A stretch of DNA of 64,000 nucleotides from positions 23,947,501 through 24,011,500 of the forward strand of contig JAVHKY010000003.1 of assembly GCA_035079385.1 (NCBI GenBank), given 5' to 3'. Every line of letters starts with the position of its first letter. Position 1 is the first letter of the stretch. The DNA is from Aspidiotus rigidus. Its lineage: Eukaryota > Arthropoda > Insecta > Hemiptera > Diaspididae. The notes beneath the pieces were generated by a model. The model saw only the letters and a program-made list of their open reading frames with translations. It was not told the origin of the DNA and did no database searches. Positions 35,323-47,860 of this stretch are shown here, piece after piece. A program made the translations under genes and the position numbers.

Positions 35323-35660
35323 ATAACCGCATAAATTGCAAGAACGCATCGATTCGATTTAATCACTACTGGTCACAGTTTCAGGAAGTGGTCCGAAATC
35401 CTTCTCCACAGAGAAAAGTCGTACATTAAACGGCTATATCGGAATAATTCGCCATCCAAATAGTGATGTCGTAATATTGTGTTCTCAACAGGTGTACACC
35501 CGACGAAGGGTTGATTGAGCTAGTTTATAAGTTTGACTCTCATTGTTATGACCCGCTAGTTCGATTCTTGTTGTTGATCGTATTTCGGCCAATCGCTCTC
35601 TTCCTTCGCTTAGTTATGGTTTTTCAATCGAAGGTGCTCGCAAGCCATTATGTTCTGTGG
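35323..35660 (+). pseudogene. Host PLE (family A), third piece: endonuclease end and 3' region
   Basis: From about 35340 the plus strand reads 'HLITTGHSFRKWSEILLHRE', then after a frame change 'GYIGIIRHPNSDVVILCS', then 'PDEGLIELVYKFDSH'. These match 'DYLINSGHTFREGSEKLLHK' and 'IPEDGLIELVYDSHRDF' in the 48-50 kb copy. Downstream 'tagttatggtttttcaatcg' is a worn equivalent of the hammerhead-like region of that copy. Confirms that the plus-strand PLE was once continuous with 32375-32811. Confidence 0.75.
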
Positions 35661-36451
35661 CGTTTGAAATTTTTTTCTTTACTCTTCGAGAATTTTTCGG
35701 TGTACGTCGGATTGTAACCTAAAAAATTGCATTCACTTGATTAAGTAGTAAATTACTAATTTGATGACGTCACAGGCAGGTCCAAGCTGATGACGTCACA
35801 ATGAGGTTTAGGCTGGTTGACGTCTTTACTGAGCCTTTATGCGCTATCGAAAATTATTTTGTCTTAACTAATAGCTGGATGAAACAACTTTAAAATTGTT
35901 CTTTATTTATTTAGTTCCGCAGAAAATTTATCATCATTTTTTTTCTTTGAAGAATGGGGGAGGGAGTTGAGGGCGATTTTTGTTTCATTTTTTTCTCTAT
36001 TCTCAACAGATTATAGCTTATAGATAATACTTAATTCGACCACAATATTCGCAATAAAATAACGGACTGCGTGACATCGTATCGACAAGGGAATCTACTC
36101 GTAAAATAATGTTGCTTTTTCCGTATCCTAGCCTTTTTCCCCATAATAAATTGTAATATAATCAATTATTTCGTCTACCCGTTTTAATTATTCTTCGATA
36201 ATTACATACCTACTACGATGATTGCGGTCGCAAAATATTATCTCTTCTTTTCGCTCGGTCTTATTAGAGAATTTACGTCTTTTGTTCTTCGATCGCGTTT
36301 CGTTCGAAATTAACCGAACCCATCTGCGTATCCGTCAACGATGGCATTTCTTTTCTCGCTAACTATAATACTTACTCAAGCAGAATGAATTCGATCGGAC
36401 TCAGAGAAACTCAATTATCGCTCATGCAAAATACAGTCAGAATGGATTAAT

Positions 36452-36910
36452 TTGAATTTTGTTCGTACGGTCGTCGAGCCGCGGAGCGACCGACGAAATT
36501 ATTATTGTGCAGTTACGCATTTTCCGCAAGTTATCGATGAAAGTTGGCCTCAGCCGTTGAATGTTACCATTGCGTTTTCGTCCCCTTCCCCGGGCGGCAG
36601 AGCAGATTGTAGAAGGTTTATTTATTTTACTTTTCGAGGTGTAGGCTATACAAGTTATGGTTTCGAATTACGTCTCTATAATATTCGAGTTTTCGTAAAT
36701 AACTCGCCCGGCGTGTATATATGTAAAAGAGTCTACAATACGTCTATGCGAGAGATTCAACATTCGCGCACTATTTACCCCCATGTGAAATTTAATCAAA
36801 GTATAATAATGTCAGAGTCGGTCGTATTTTCGAAAGGAAAAACAGTGGGATATGGATGGTGCGAGCGAGAGAACTTAATGAAAGTAAATTTCAGCGTAAC
36901 CGCGATATAG
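36452..36910 (+). CDS. 152-codon open frame, function unknown
   Basis: One of the longest uninterrupted ATG frames in the window outside transposons. The protein is mixed, with no clear membrane span or signal peptide and scattered Cys and aromatic residues ('GFELRLYNIRVFVNN', 'VGYGWCEREN'). No known domain recognised, no good neighbour context, and codon use is that of the surrounding AT-rich DNA. It may be a chance frame. Confidence 0.15.
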   Translation: MNFVRTVVEPRSDRRNYYCAVTHFPQVIDESWPQPLNVTIAFSSPSPGGRADCRRFIYFTFRGVGYTSYGFELRLYNIRVFVNNSPGVYICKRVYNTSMREIQHSRTIYPHVKFNQSIIMSESVVFSKGKTVGYGWCERENLMKVNFSVTAI

Positions 36911-38507
36911 TCTACTCGTAATTTATCAATTCGTAGACATCTAGGTTGGTAATTTCTAGTGGTCATCGATGGATGTTGGCGGTTCATTAAAATTCAGACA
37001 TATCTGCGTGGAATAGATTAGGCGCGAATTTACCGTTTGTATACCGGAGAGGGGAGAAGGCTTTTGTTTCAATAAACAAAGATCCATCTCGTGCACGTCG
37101 CTCTTCCTCGTTAAAATTACCCTATACTGTATTTTGTTGCCGAAAATTTGTTCATAAATTTGATTAATTCTTATACCGTGAACGGTAAGAGAGAATCATC
37201 GACGCCTACTACGTAAATGCGAATATTTTTTCCATTTTCGCGAATTTGAAGGTTGCGAATGTACAAATAAAGAATTTCTAACGACTATATCGGCATTATG
37301 CGAGCGCCTTTCAAAATACGATTTCCTGTACAAACAACGAGACTATATTAAATTCTAATTTTTTTTTTTTTCGCGTGGATCTTCTGTCCTCCAGTTTCTA
37401 TGCTAATTTTATAGTACAAAGATACTCACTCGTTAAAACGAAGGCGGTCATGTAAAATTTATTCATAACTCCTCCCTCGTTGGAAACATCGATAGAAAAG
37501 TGCCAACCGAAAATGAAGAGAGGGAAACGGAGGGATAAAAAAAGAAAGCTCTTGGAAATAAACTCAATATTTAATAAAACAGGAGAATTCCATTCATTTC
37601 AGAAGTCATAGTCTTAAAGCTGAAGAAGTTTGAAGAAAAGCACGAGGAAGCAAATCAGTATCATACTACGTGCGTAAATTATAAGCGAAAAATTTGTTTT
37701 GTCGTCGTAAATATTTTAGTAAGTGTGGCAATGTGCGAAAAATGGAAGACAAAGACGAAAATAAGAGTGCGGAAAACATTCGCACGTTCTCACTTTTCTG
37801 CGTGTTTATCGTCCTGAGTGAAAATTTCGTTCATCATCACTCGTTCGCACGTTTTGTCGTATTTACGATAGCGTAAAACAGCATTTTACGCCGAAAACGT
37901 GTACCGCTATAATATCGAGTCAGCTACCCGAGTATGTTTGGTAACCTCTTTTTTTGATGCTAGCTGATCGATAAATAGCCCTAAGACTTTTCTGTTCATG
38001 GTCCGTGCAAATTGAAGAAGAATCTTTCTGCTTGATTCAAACTCGAACCAGAGGTGGATTGTATCATAGTTGATATGATTCGAGAGAAATTGTTCGTAAA
38101 TATCTTATTCATTATAACCATTAGCTCCTTAGACGCCATTCATTCGTATTTGAATATCCTCAAAGTTTCTGAACTCGAGAGTGTATATCGAAACTGCAGA
38201 AATGTTCTCACCTCTCCCGCAGACTTCGCACTTAGAGGCTGGATGTCTAGAAATAAACCATGAGTGACTTGAAACTACATTTTACTAATGAAAATCAGAA
38301 GGTGATCAATAGAACAGCTCCTATCATGGCGAGACATTATTAAATTGGGACTAAAATTCTGTTTCGAGGTCTTGGAGTTCAGATTGAAAAATATGGTACT
38401 TCCAGGTAAATAACAGATAATCATCAAGTTCGAGGCTTCAGTTAGAAAGAATTTGGCGAAGAATCTACGTAAAAATGGGTGCAGTAAGAAAAATGAAGGA
38501 CCGGACG

Positions 38508-39220
38508 TGCAAAATGAGGTCACAACAGGTAGCCGTCTTGCCCGTGTGACCGTGAAATACCTAGTGACCTGATTGTGTCGGGTGGGAGGACACTTTTTGG
38601 CGTCAAACTAGTAAGTTCAAGGTAACATACGGGGAATTTTTGATGAACTGAGTCTCAGGTGTGACTTGAAACACTTACGCGTTACTTATGAGGAGTATTT
38701 CAGTCACATCAAAGGAACATAGCTACTTTTTTGTGACGTGTTTTTTGACAAAATAACTTTGTGGCCGCGTGGAATGGCATATCTGTGACCTTCTTGTCAC
38801 AACTGTCTCCTTCCTCGTAGAATTATTGTAACAGTCCTTTCTCTGTAAGTCATTTACCTTATCACCATCATGTGGCGCCATCTCCTCCATAGCTCGCTGA
38901 ATGAAGTGAAGGCAACTAAGGAGAAAAAACGTGCTGTTATATGTATGCTGAGGCTCCGTACTTTTCCTGCAAGTGGGAATTTCCTGACCTTATGTTGCTT
39001 CTCGGGGTCACACAAGCAACCCATCTGAGAAACACTGTATCTGTAGTTGAGTTCCTGAGATGTGACCACATTGTGCCACCGACTCTATCCAGTCACAGTT
39101 GAGCTTCATAAAAAGGGGACATGGTTTATATTGTCGTCGTATTGTGACTTGAATGAGTCCTGCCATCTGTTTTTATGTGGCACGTTGTGTCTGAGCTACC
39201 ATTATGTGTCGGGGTCACAG
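38508..39220. repeat. Region dense in GTCAC/GTGAC words
   Basis: About thirteen occurrences of GTCAC or its complement in 0.7 kb (for example near 38515, 38547, 38562, 38657, 38701, 38785, 39005, 39060, 39091, 39144, 39213). Spacing is irregular and no clean tandem unit or terminal repeat was found. Confidence 0.35.
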
Positions 39221-40764
39221 CATATCGCGAAACTGGAGATGTTTGCAGTGCTTTTTTCATTATAAAAGGAACCGTCTCATTTCCTTTTTCCTGTTAGGTT
39301 TACGTCCTCAGAAGATCGTACTCGTGCACGTCCACCTCCACAAATTACCTTGAACTAGTTTAGTAACTTGCGAAATTTCTAACTTTTTGAAATGATTGTA
39401 GGGTCTATTCAGGTATTTGGGAAAATGTTTGAAGTTGACTGTAGTTGAAAAATTAATACGTCTCTCTAAGTTATGGCTATTCATATTGAATGAAATTTAA
39501 TACCACCTCCTTACGCCGAGAAACAAGAAGAGTGACGCACACAAATCAAGTTGTAAGGACTGCCCTTATGAGTGAGACGAGCTGAAAGCTCAAGATGAGA
39601 GTTGAAGAAGACCACAGTGCTTGGCGACCTTTCTCAGAAGGCTTCTCGACGTTTGTTGACCGCCTAATTTCTTCTTTTCTCCCCCAAAAAAACGTTGGCA
39701 GGAATCCTTGTTTCTTATTACACTAGACCAAGAATGAAGGCGAACGAGCGGAGCAAGTGAGTACTCAGAAACTCGTTAGCTTGACATACAATAAAACCAG
39801 ACATTTACTAGACTAAAAAAGAGGATAAACGAGCGGAAGCAGCAAACAATTCGACATAGTAGAGGTCTGATTGCTGGAAATGGTCAAGAGTGATGTCCAA
39901 AACAACATTCTAACTTTTGCGCGTTTTTCCCCTCGAGATTCCTCTCTTATGAAGGTTAAAACCCTATCAAAATCATATCTCGCTTAAAACGCATTTTCGA
40001 GAAAAAAGTCATCAGTCGGAAATTAATTCTCGTAAAATTTCCTATCGGATCATGTATTTTTCAGCCTACACGTGATACTTAGCTTACAAATTATTTAAGA
40101 AGATGCAAGGCAATTCTGTAATTCTGTAAATGACACTCTACGTGCCGGGAGTTCACATCGTCGCGCGGCGCTGACGCGATGGTTGCCTTGGTGTCCATCT
40201 GATAACTTTGGGGGGGGACATAACCCATAAAAAGTCTGAAGGACCTCTTGTTTTTTTTTTTTTTTTTCTTTTACATCCTCTCCGAAGCTACAGATTTTTT
40301 ATTGTTTTTTTTTTTTTTTTTCTTTTTGTCCCCTATGTCCACCTCGCCGTGGATCCGCGCCTCTGTACAATGAGATGTATTGGGATTCAAACCTGCACTA
40401 GATGGCGCTGCAAAATTACCTGCGTGGGTGAAATTGAGTGAGTGATCGTGGATAGTTTCAAACAGAAATACTGTCAACTTCAGGAGGGCAAAAAATGATG
40501 GAAAATAGTTCTGCGTAGTTAAATTGATTATAACTTGATTTTTTAACGACAGTATAATAAAATGTAGGATAATAGTTTTCTTTTAAAATGAAGTTCTAGT
40601 TGATTAAAAAAGTTTAAATTTTGCCGTAGTCTAACGGTGAAGTCATCATGATCACTCACTCAGTAATCGATAACATACAGGGTGCCAGCCTTTGAAACTC
40701 TAAGTTTATATCCCAATATCAAGATCTTTGGATATAAAGGAAGGTAACACGCGTTATGGGGAAA

Positions 40765-41220
40765 TAAAAGGCTAAAAATTAATACTAGAATAATGAGGAT
40801 TAAATGTTAAAATTAAATGCTAAAATACAATGCTAGAATGATGCGAATTAAAAGCTAAAATTGAATTCTAGAAAAAAAAAGGATTAAATGTTAAAATACA
40901 AGAAAGACTAAAACCTAATAAATAAACGGTAGAATAATAAGGATCAAATGCTAAAATTAAATGCTAGAATAATAAGTATTAAATGCTAAGATTAATTGCT
41001 GTGATAATAATAATGATTAAATAGTAAAATTAAATGAGAAAATAAGAAATATCAAAAGCTAAAATTAAATGCTCGAATAATATAATAAGTATTAAATGAT
41101 AGAATAATGAGGATTAAAAGCTAAAATCAAATGCTAAAATAATAAGGATTAAATGCTAGAAATTAATTGCTAAAATAGAGCAAGGATTAAAAGCTAGAAT
41201 TAAATACTAGAATGATAAGA
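40765..41220. repeat. AT-rich degenerate tandem array
   Basis: Repeated variants of 'ggattaaatgctaaaatt' and 'aaatgctagaataata' with an approximate 30-35 bp period, much degraded, about 13 units. Confidence 0.75.
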
Positions 41221-42074
41221 CTTTCCAACAAGATGATCTTTCTTGTTCTGACAAAATAAAGGATCTTTTTTTAGACGTACTCTAAAACAAATATTATTTC
41301 TCATTTTTCATTTCTTTGAAGGGATGTCCGCTATTTTTTTCAGTAATGCCTTATCTTGAGACATTTTATAGTATCCTCATTCTTAGATCATCTAAAAAAA
41401 TCATACAAAATCCAGAATTGAATTTTGACACAAAAAGAAGAGTTTGAAGGCAAAAAATGAAAGGTCGAATTGGAGGACTATTTTGGTTCCAGTTCCCAAT
41501 CAAGATGAAGTGCATCAAGTCTGAAACAAAATAAAAATACTGAATTCATTCATTAGGATACCAGGGCTGTACGTACAGCTTAAATTTCAAAAACAGGGAA
41601 GGGGGTAATCCTCCCTAAAATTTATTAAATCTTCATGAAATCACTGGTGCTGCTTTAGCATGAGATCTACTGTGCATAGTGAGTCAAAACATCTATGCGT
41701 ACCTTGATACCGCTGTTGCTCCCAAATCCAACCACTTCCTAGGTTTCGACAGAAGAATAATCATGCAAGTTGATACTCTTTAAGTAGCTCATAATTATCT
41801 TAGACCCATCTCAATACAGTTGATTGAAGGTACATACCTCTTTTTGCTTATCGGGGTGGAAGCTCGCGCTCATACTAATCGTCAAAGTGTATTGCGAGAC
41901 CAGTTCACTCATTTACGTCGAAAAATGGTCTGCCTGTGTTGGTGCTCGCGAGGAATAAAGGCTGCAAACATTGAACTAGTAATCACTCGAAAAATCACAT
42001 ATCCCTGGCGCGCATTTTCATGAGATGGAGAGGTCTTGGCGAAATGCTATGATTAGGGTCCTCGTCAAGAAAGT
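41221..42074. other. No recognised gene
   Basis: AT-rich sequence; plus frame 41820-42023 not recognised. Confidence 0.4.
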
Positions 42075-42190
42075 TAGAAATATTCCCTTCAACTTGTTGT
42101 AGCAATCGCATTTTACGCATACTGTTGGAAAGTTTGGTGTCAGAAAGAGGGTCTCTTTATCGTGTTTCTGAACATGGACAATACCTTTGT
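42075..42190 (-). pseudogene. MULE-family fragment
   Basis: Minus-strand reading gives 'RYCPCSETR', a stop, 'RDPLSDTKLSNSMRKMRLLQ' and 'QVEGNIS', matching the sequence upstream of the 12.8-13.8 kb MULE transposase ('KYCSSPEIRGKDSLFDTKLP') and the detached 12417-12465 piece. Short and broken. Confidence 0.55.
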
Positions 42191-44197
42191 GTGTGTGAGA
42201 CTCACGAGATTCTTCGAAACTTGTTCTTACCCTGCTCGCTATGATAGTTCCTCAAAGGTGACCGGAAGAACACCCACTGTCTAAAGAGAAACACCAGCAG
42301 TGCTGTGTGACGCTAGGTTGCTTATGTACTCGACACTCGTGCTTCTATCAGCGAGTTGTAGTGCAACGCTACCTGCACAAAACAGTCGTGAGAGCGATGT
42401 GCGTTCTTACGTATATATCTATGATTTGAATTGTAACAAGTCCATTAATTGAGCTTCAAAACTTCTACGCTGACTTTTTTTTATATCTTGGATGATTCTA
42501 AATGACGTGGGCTCCTTTGTAACGAGATAAATCACATACTGAAAAAAGGAGCATCTAATTGTTGACCTATTTTCATGTTTGACTGAAAAAAATGAAAGAA
42601 GATCAAACTCCCTTCCTCCCGACATTGTAGTCATCCGAGAACGAGGGAAACATTGATCTGGTTTGAAAACTCCGCAAAGTTTTGACTTCTGAACTATGTT
42701 GTACATACTAAACATACAATTGTAACTCCAAAAACGGTAGGTGCTCTAATCGGAAATATCCGAGGTGAAATTGAAGAGAAATAAATTTTTTCGATGACTA
42801 TAACTTTGCGCGAATACATATTCCAAAGCACACGAATATTGATTTGAAGTAGAAAAATCCTTATGATTTTGAGAAGACTCTCCAATCTCAAGAATTTTCT
42901 ATTCTTACAGTTTCATTTAAAAGTATACCTAAAATTTCTTTATTGAATTTTGTAGCTACTTCACGATTCATTCAGTGTAATATCCATGTGTTCCTAAGTA
43001 TCCTGGTCTAAGGTTTAAGAGTATGTATTTTTCAATACCTCAAAGTGAAGTGGTTGTGCGTGAAGCCTCTCTGGAAGGAACGAATTTTTTCAACATTTTG
43101 AGACTGCAAATCGAAGTAGAACCGTATTCATAACTTTATTATTACGTACTTAGCTTTCTCAATTTCGTACAGTCGTAGAATGAAGTTGTTGGATAAATAA
43201 GGACGAAAATATCGACGGGATGCTAGTGACGTCAGACAGTAACGCGAGCAATCCACTTTTGGAAAAATAGTCCCGCAAGATGCAGATTCGAGTATAAAAA
43301 CTAGCCGCTAGAGGATGATTGGAAGTTGTTTTCAGTTCAAGAATATAGCGATTCTGCGGTACCCTTAGTCTAATGATGTGGAAAATAAGAATAGCGCTCG
43401 CATTACAAGATCTCGATAGTCTCTTCAACAACACGCGGTCTATTTTGTCCGCACTCGCGCATTTCGTGCGAACAAAAAAAATATTCTTCGAACCTTAAGG
43501 TATAAAAATATCATCTCGGCGAATACTTCTTCGCGTACCACTTATGTACTTGGGAAAAGAAAAGAAGGAAAAAATAAAATCATTCAATTTTATGTACCTA
43601 ATTCAGCGAATTCCCATTCACTGGGGGCTACTATCGTGGCTTGTTTTCGCTGTGAACGTATTTTTTAGAATTATACTAGTAATATACATAGCTGGTATTT
43701 CCATCGTAATATTTTTTTCTAGTTTCCCTTTTATCCTCATTCATTTTTCGACATCTTCTTTCATATGAACGTAACAGTCCGGTAATGTATACATGTATTG
43801 AATGGCGCCTAATTATTTCATACCTAATAGGAATTATTTCTATTTTTATGTTCTCGTACCACGACTTACGAAACATGTATTTTGACGTGGAGAATCATCA
43901 TCATCTTGAGCTGTAGACTTTGAGGGCGTTCTCTGTGTAATGATTCCATGATTCCACTCTGGTGTTAGACTGAGGGTAGCGACGAGTTTTTCAAATGTTC
44001 TGTACTACCTAATATAGTTTGGCTACAGTATGATGGGAGGCCATAATCAAAGGTGATTCCATCAGCTGAGGCGCCATAACGAGGAATTTAACGCGTGACT
44101 AAAATTTAGCTGTGATTTTGCTTTCTTTCTTGGTGTTCCTTATGTCAGGCCTCCAGCTGAGAAGATTAGAATCTGATTTACGATATGATTCATTATC
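42191..44197. other. No recognised gene
   Basis: No supported feature. Frames at 42419-42715 (minus), 43159-43434 (minus) and the hydrophobic 43544-43768 (plus) have no family resemblance that I can see. Confidence 0.4.
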
Positions 44198-44570
44198 ACT
44201 ACACAACAAAAAAAAAAAAAATTGAAAACCACATGAACGAAATAATACGATTCTAGAAGTATTTTCGACGCTGATCACGATGCCGTTGTCCGATTTTCAA
44301 GTTTTGGCTCGGTTTTCGAGAAATGATCAAATCCAATTCCCGCGATTCGTTGCGGCGCGCAGTGTATGTTCCCGTTCTCGCGAAACTCGATAGCTGGGTA
44401 ACATACGCCGCGCGTCGCAATGAATCGCGGTAATTTGATTTGATCATTTCTCGAAAACCGAGCCAAAACTTGAAAATCGGACAACGGCATCGTGATCAGC
44501 GTCGAAAATACTTCTAGAATCGTATTATTTCGTTCATGTGGTTTTCAATTTTTTTTTTTGTTGTGTAGTG
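44198..44570. mobile_element. 373-bp foldback MITE, CACTACACAAC ends, TTAT duplication
   Basis: Ends CACTACACAAC and its exact complement. The arms (about 170 bp each) are nearly perfect inverted repeats through 'gatgccgttgtccgattttc' and 'gagaaatgatcaaat', with only a short unpaired centre at about 44365-44410. Flanked by TTAT on both sides (44194-44197 and 44571-44574). CAC start and a 4-bp duplication fit the CMC/Chapaev group, but no transposase is present to prove it. Confidence 0.85.
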
Positions 44571-45599
44571 TTATTGGCAAAAGTACATAAAATATCTCCA
44601 TGTTGATATTTCAAAATAGACGAGGGGAGTTGTGTTGTGTCTTTCTTTCAAAATAGACTTAATTATTTCTTATTCTCAATTTTCTAGTTCTTTGCTTGAT
44701 GTGAATATACCGTATTATTCGGGTCCTCCTCAATATCCCGCGTAATTTTCAAATAAATTGTATGAGAATTCAAATTCTCGTTTTTCATGTATCAACTTTC
44801 TCCACTTCAAATGTTTGACCCATGAAACCCTCCATATTCGTTCAAATTCCTTAATTTTTGTTGTGGTAATTTCCAGACCTCTGCAGAATGATAAAATATC
44901 GGGGGGGGGGGGGGTTGTATTATAATAATAGTATTTTCAACTATTTCCTTGTCTCAAATTTTTATAGTTTCTAAATGAAATGCATATGGAATTCTCTCAA
45001 ATCCTTCACACGTTTCCTGAAGTCGGAACATCAATACATAGCAGGACTCGAATTTGGTAAAATATTTTCTGTATGAATCAGTGTGACCAGTATGACCTTC
45101 ATAAATTTTCCCTTTCGAACATTTGTATTTGATCAGAAAATGACTTTGAGAAAAGTAAAGTGAGTCTAGAAAGCGAAAACCATTAGTGCTAATTATGTGA
45201 AAATATTTTTAGTTCTGAAGGAGAATTTTGGGTACATCTCTGTAAACTTCTTTTCTTCTATGATGATACAAGACGGTATTCTACATGTAAAAGTGCCAGT
45301 TTCAGGCAATTTTTAAGCATTCAAACGCGATTTATGGGGAACCTAGAGGGGATAGCGAAAAACAGTCAGCCTGAAAAATACTTCTAGAAACACCTTCGCT
45401 AATTCATGTTCATTCTAGAAGTTTGAAATGATGTGTGTTTTTTGTGAACCGTCACTATACGTATTATCGTTTCCTTTAAAACGCAGTCACATTAAATTAA
45501 GAGCGGTAGTGATACCAAATTTATTTTATTTTTATTTTCATTCTCTCTTATCTTACTACGAAAGGATATTTTTCTGTTTAGGAACTACTTTTTTATTAG
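44571..45599. other. No recognised gene
   Basis: AT-rich flank with the G-run; no gene seen. Confidence 0.4.
44901..44914 (+). repeat. G14 homopolymer
   Basis: Fourteen consecutive G residues in AT-rich DNA; a likely sequencing and replication slippage site. Confidence 0.95.
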
Positions 45600-45937
45600 T
45601 TCATCATTCTGCACTATATTATAAATACGACTTCTTCATATGAAACTTCCAGTGATATTTTTGTACTTCTTAACGAAGAATTTTTTCGAGATTCTGTTAA
45701 TTTATTCAAAAAGACATTTCTAATCCCTCATCATCGCTATTTCGCATTAGAACCAGGCCTCGAAGATCTAAATCAATACGCTGTTCGTCATTTTACTTCC
45801 AAACAAGTCAGTCCTTCGTTGTTGAAGCGCATAAAAGACATTTGGCTCGAATTTCGACTCGTAGATCAAAGAAGTTACACAAGAATAGAAGAGAAAAAAG
45901 TGAACATAATTCATTATAATTACGTACACGTATCTTA
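45600..45937 (+). CDS. ATG-less open frame, possible exon or gene fragment
   Basis: A plus-strand frame open for about 112 codons without an early ATG. Its second half has protein-like composition: 'VNLFKKTFLIPHHRYFALEP', 'GLEDLNQYAVRHFTSKQV', 'SPSLLKRIKDIWLEFRLVDQ', 'RSYTRIEEKK'. A possible acceptor ('cttccag') lies at about 45653 and a possible donor ('aaagtgaac') at about 45899. Family not recognised. Could be an exon of a host gene, part of an old transposon ORF, or chance. Confidence 0.3.
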
Positions 45938-47350
45938 AGAAGTTTAAGCACCATCTAGTATTTTCGTATTGTCCTTATACCTGAGACTTATCGGAAAATG
46001 AAGAACGATATTTTTCCAAAACGGTATAGTCTTTCCCAAAATTTGAAAAAAAAAAAAATTGTTAAAAACATCCGCACAAGGTTTTTAAAAATTTATAAAC
46101 GCCCACATTGGAAAATCTCGCTCAGAAGGCGGTTATAATCTAGCTTCAGTACAATGATAAAATCGACTTTATATGACATGAAAAAGCTAAAAATTGTAAA
46201 ACGAAAAAATTGGAACATTGTTAGAAACGCCCTTATCGCCGAGCGCGGAATTACTACAATGGACTTTATGCAACATGAAAAAAATGAGAGAATAGTCCTC
46301 CTCTTCTGCTAAGCTTGGTTCGAATAAAAGTCTGCTGTATTTCAGTTTTTTGCGCCTAACCACAAGCTTTTTATCTTTACAATTATTAGCATTTCATTAG
46401 ATTTGAGAGACAGGATTTGAGGTTGAAAATTTGTCATTCTTTTGAGACGTAATTTATTTATCTTTGCCGAAACGGGTTCTTTCATATAATTTTATTGAAG
46501 ACAGAAAATTGAATGCAAAAAACGCGAGGTTCGGAATGAAATTTTTTAAATTAGCTACTGCTGAAAACTTCTGTCATTTTATGAGAGTAAAAGCGTTTAT
46601 AATGAAATTTTAATTTATGAATCTTATTCTGTTTTATAATCTATTGTGTACGTTTTTTGTTGCAGGTAAGTGATTAAAAATGTATTATGAATCCTACGGA
46701 ATGAATCCAAATTTCAGTTGGTCAATCTTTAGCGGTATCGTATGGCAAATTTTTCAAATTCTTCTATGTACTCGAGTCTCCATTCTTTCCAATAAATTAA
46801 CGAGCCCTGCAAATATCTTTGGTTATGAGCCCAAAGTGGGCAAATGAGGATAATACTCGTAAGGACGAATATGGATTCGATGGTCTTATACTTGTGGGTA
46901 TCGGTGGATCGTCAATAATTCAATCATCGTGCTAATATGATTTTCTCATGGTTATTTGAAAAGGAATTTGTGATGCAGAGAGAAGCAGAATAGTGGAGCC
47001 GGGTGTTTCTTGTGTATCACGGATAGATCGTCAGCAATTTAGAGACCAGTGGAATATTTACAATGGCAGCGGAGAATTCGCAAGCTCCACTGCTCCTTGA
47101 AAAACATGTACTCTAAAATTGCGCACATTTTTGAAATATGAAGACACCATTGCAACACCTTCTTTTGGATAATGAAAACACTTTTCCTTCGAGCCTTTGA
47201 TTTACTCCATCGTTCTTTTGTTTCTCAGCTCGGACACGAGTACTTAGTCTCGAAAAATATTCTAAGAGGTGAAATGAGTCACATCTCTCGACAAACCTAA
47301 GTTTTCCTATAATCCAGCCTGAAAAAATTATTTTGAGCAACGTACCTACC
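45938..47350. other. No recognised gene
   Basis: AT-rich; 'tgcaggtaagtgat' at 46662 looks like fused splice signals but no exon is evident. Confidence 0.4.
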
Positions 47351-47860
47351 CTGACTTAGGTTGATGACGTCATCAAAGTCGGGCGCGGACGTTTTCTGAA
47401 GATATGCCCTCCACAAGCAAAACAGGTGACTGGTTCCCCGCTAGGGAGAAAAGAGTAGATGAGCCGGTTTTGGCCCATTCTGAATTTGGTAAGGACAACT
47501 TCTCGTCGGGGAAGGTCGATTTGAAATAGCCAAAGGCATTAGAGATTTCCAACAAGGAACCTGTTTTATCGGGGTAATTTCGGAGAAAATTTTCGCCGGT
47601 CGGCAACTCTCCTTCTATCATATACAGCTCGGGGAAAACAACTTCCCTGTACCCCGCGTTTAACTCCGTTAAAGGACACGTGAGTTCTTAACAGGATCCG
47701 GTTTTATCGGGGGTTATTTTGGGGAAAATCTTCACCGGTCGGCAACCCAACCTGACTATAGGAGGAAAAGAAATTTTTCCAAGTCTCCCCCTATCATTTA
47801 AAGTTCGCAATAGTCAAAATTTCTGTCATATAGCTCAGAAGTCGAAATATGGGGGTATTT
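47350..47860. repeat. Dispersed repeat with the 45-bp motif family
   Basis: Contains TGACGTCA (47365-47372), 'aaaacaggtgactggt', two copies of a 'ttatcggggt(t)a' block about 140 bp apart (47575 and 47705), 'cggtcggcaac' twice, and 'tatcatatacagctcg'. The same words occur at 1-170, 2826-3040 and 56822-57110. Confidence 0.6.

Larger units (their letters stand above)
35661..40764. other. No recognised gene
   Basis: Two TGACGTCA palindromes (35765-35772 and 35791-35798), T-runs at 40250-40321 and an exon-like open stretch near 37600-37650 ('VIVLKLKKFEEKHEEANQ') preceded by 'tttcag'. None is strong enough to call a gene. Confidence 0.4.

Noticed and set aside
40375..40440. Possible tRNA or SINE on the minus strand ('ggtttgaatccc')
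   Set aside because: A B-box-like word only; upstream sequence does not form a D-arm and no A-box is present.
43544..43768. Small membrane protein (hydrophobic 74 codons)
   Set aside because: Hydrophobicity follows from T-rich DNA; no homologue or context.
46655..46675. Exon boundary at 'tgcaggtaagt'
   Set aside because: Acceptor and donor are directly fused with no exon between them; likely chance.
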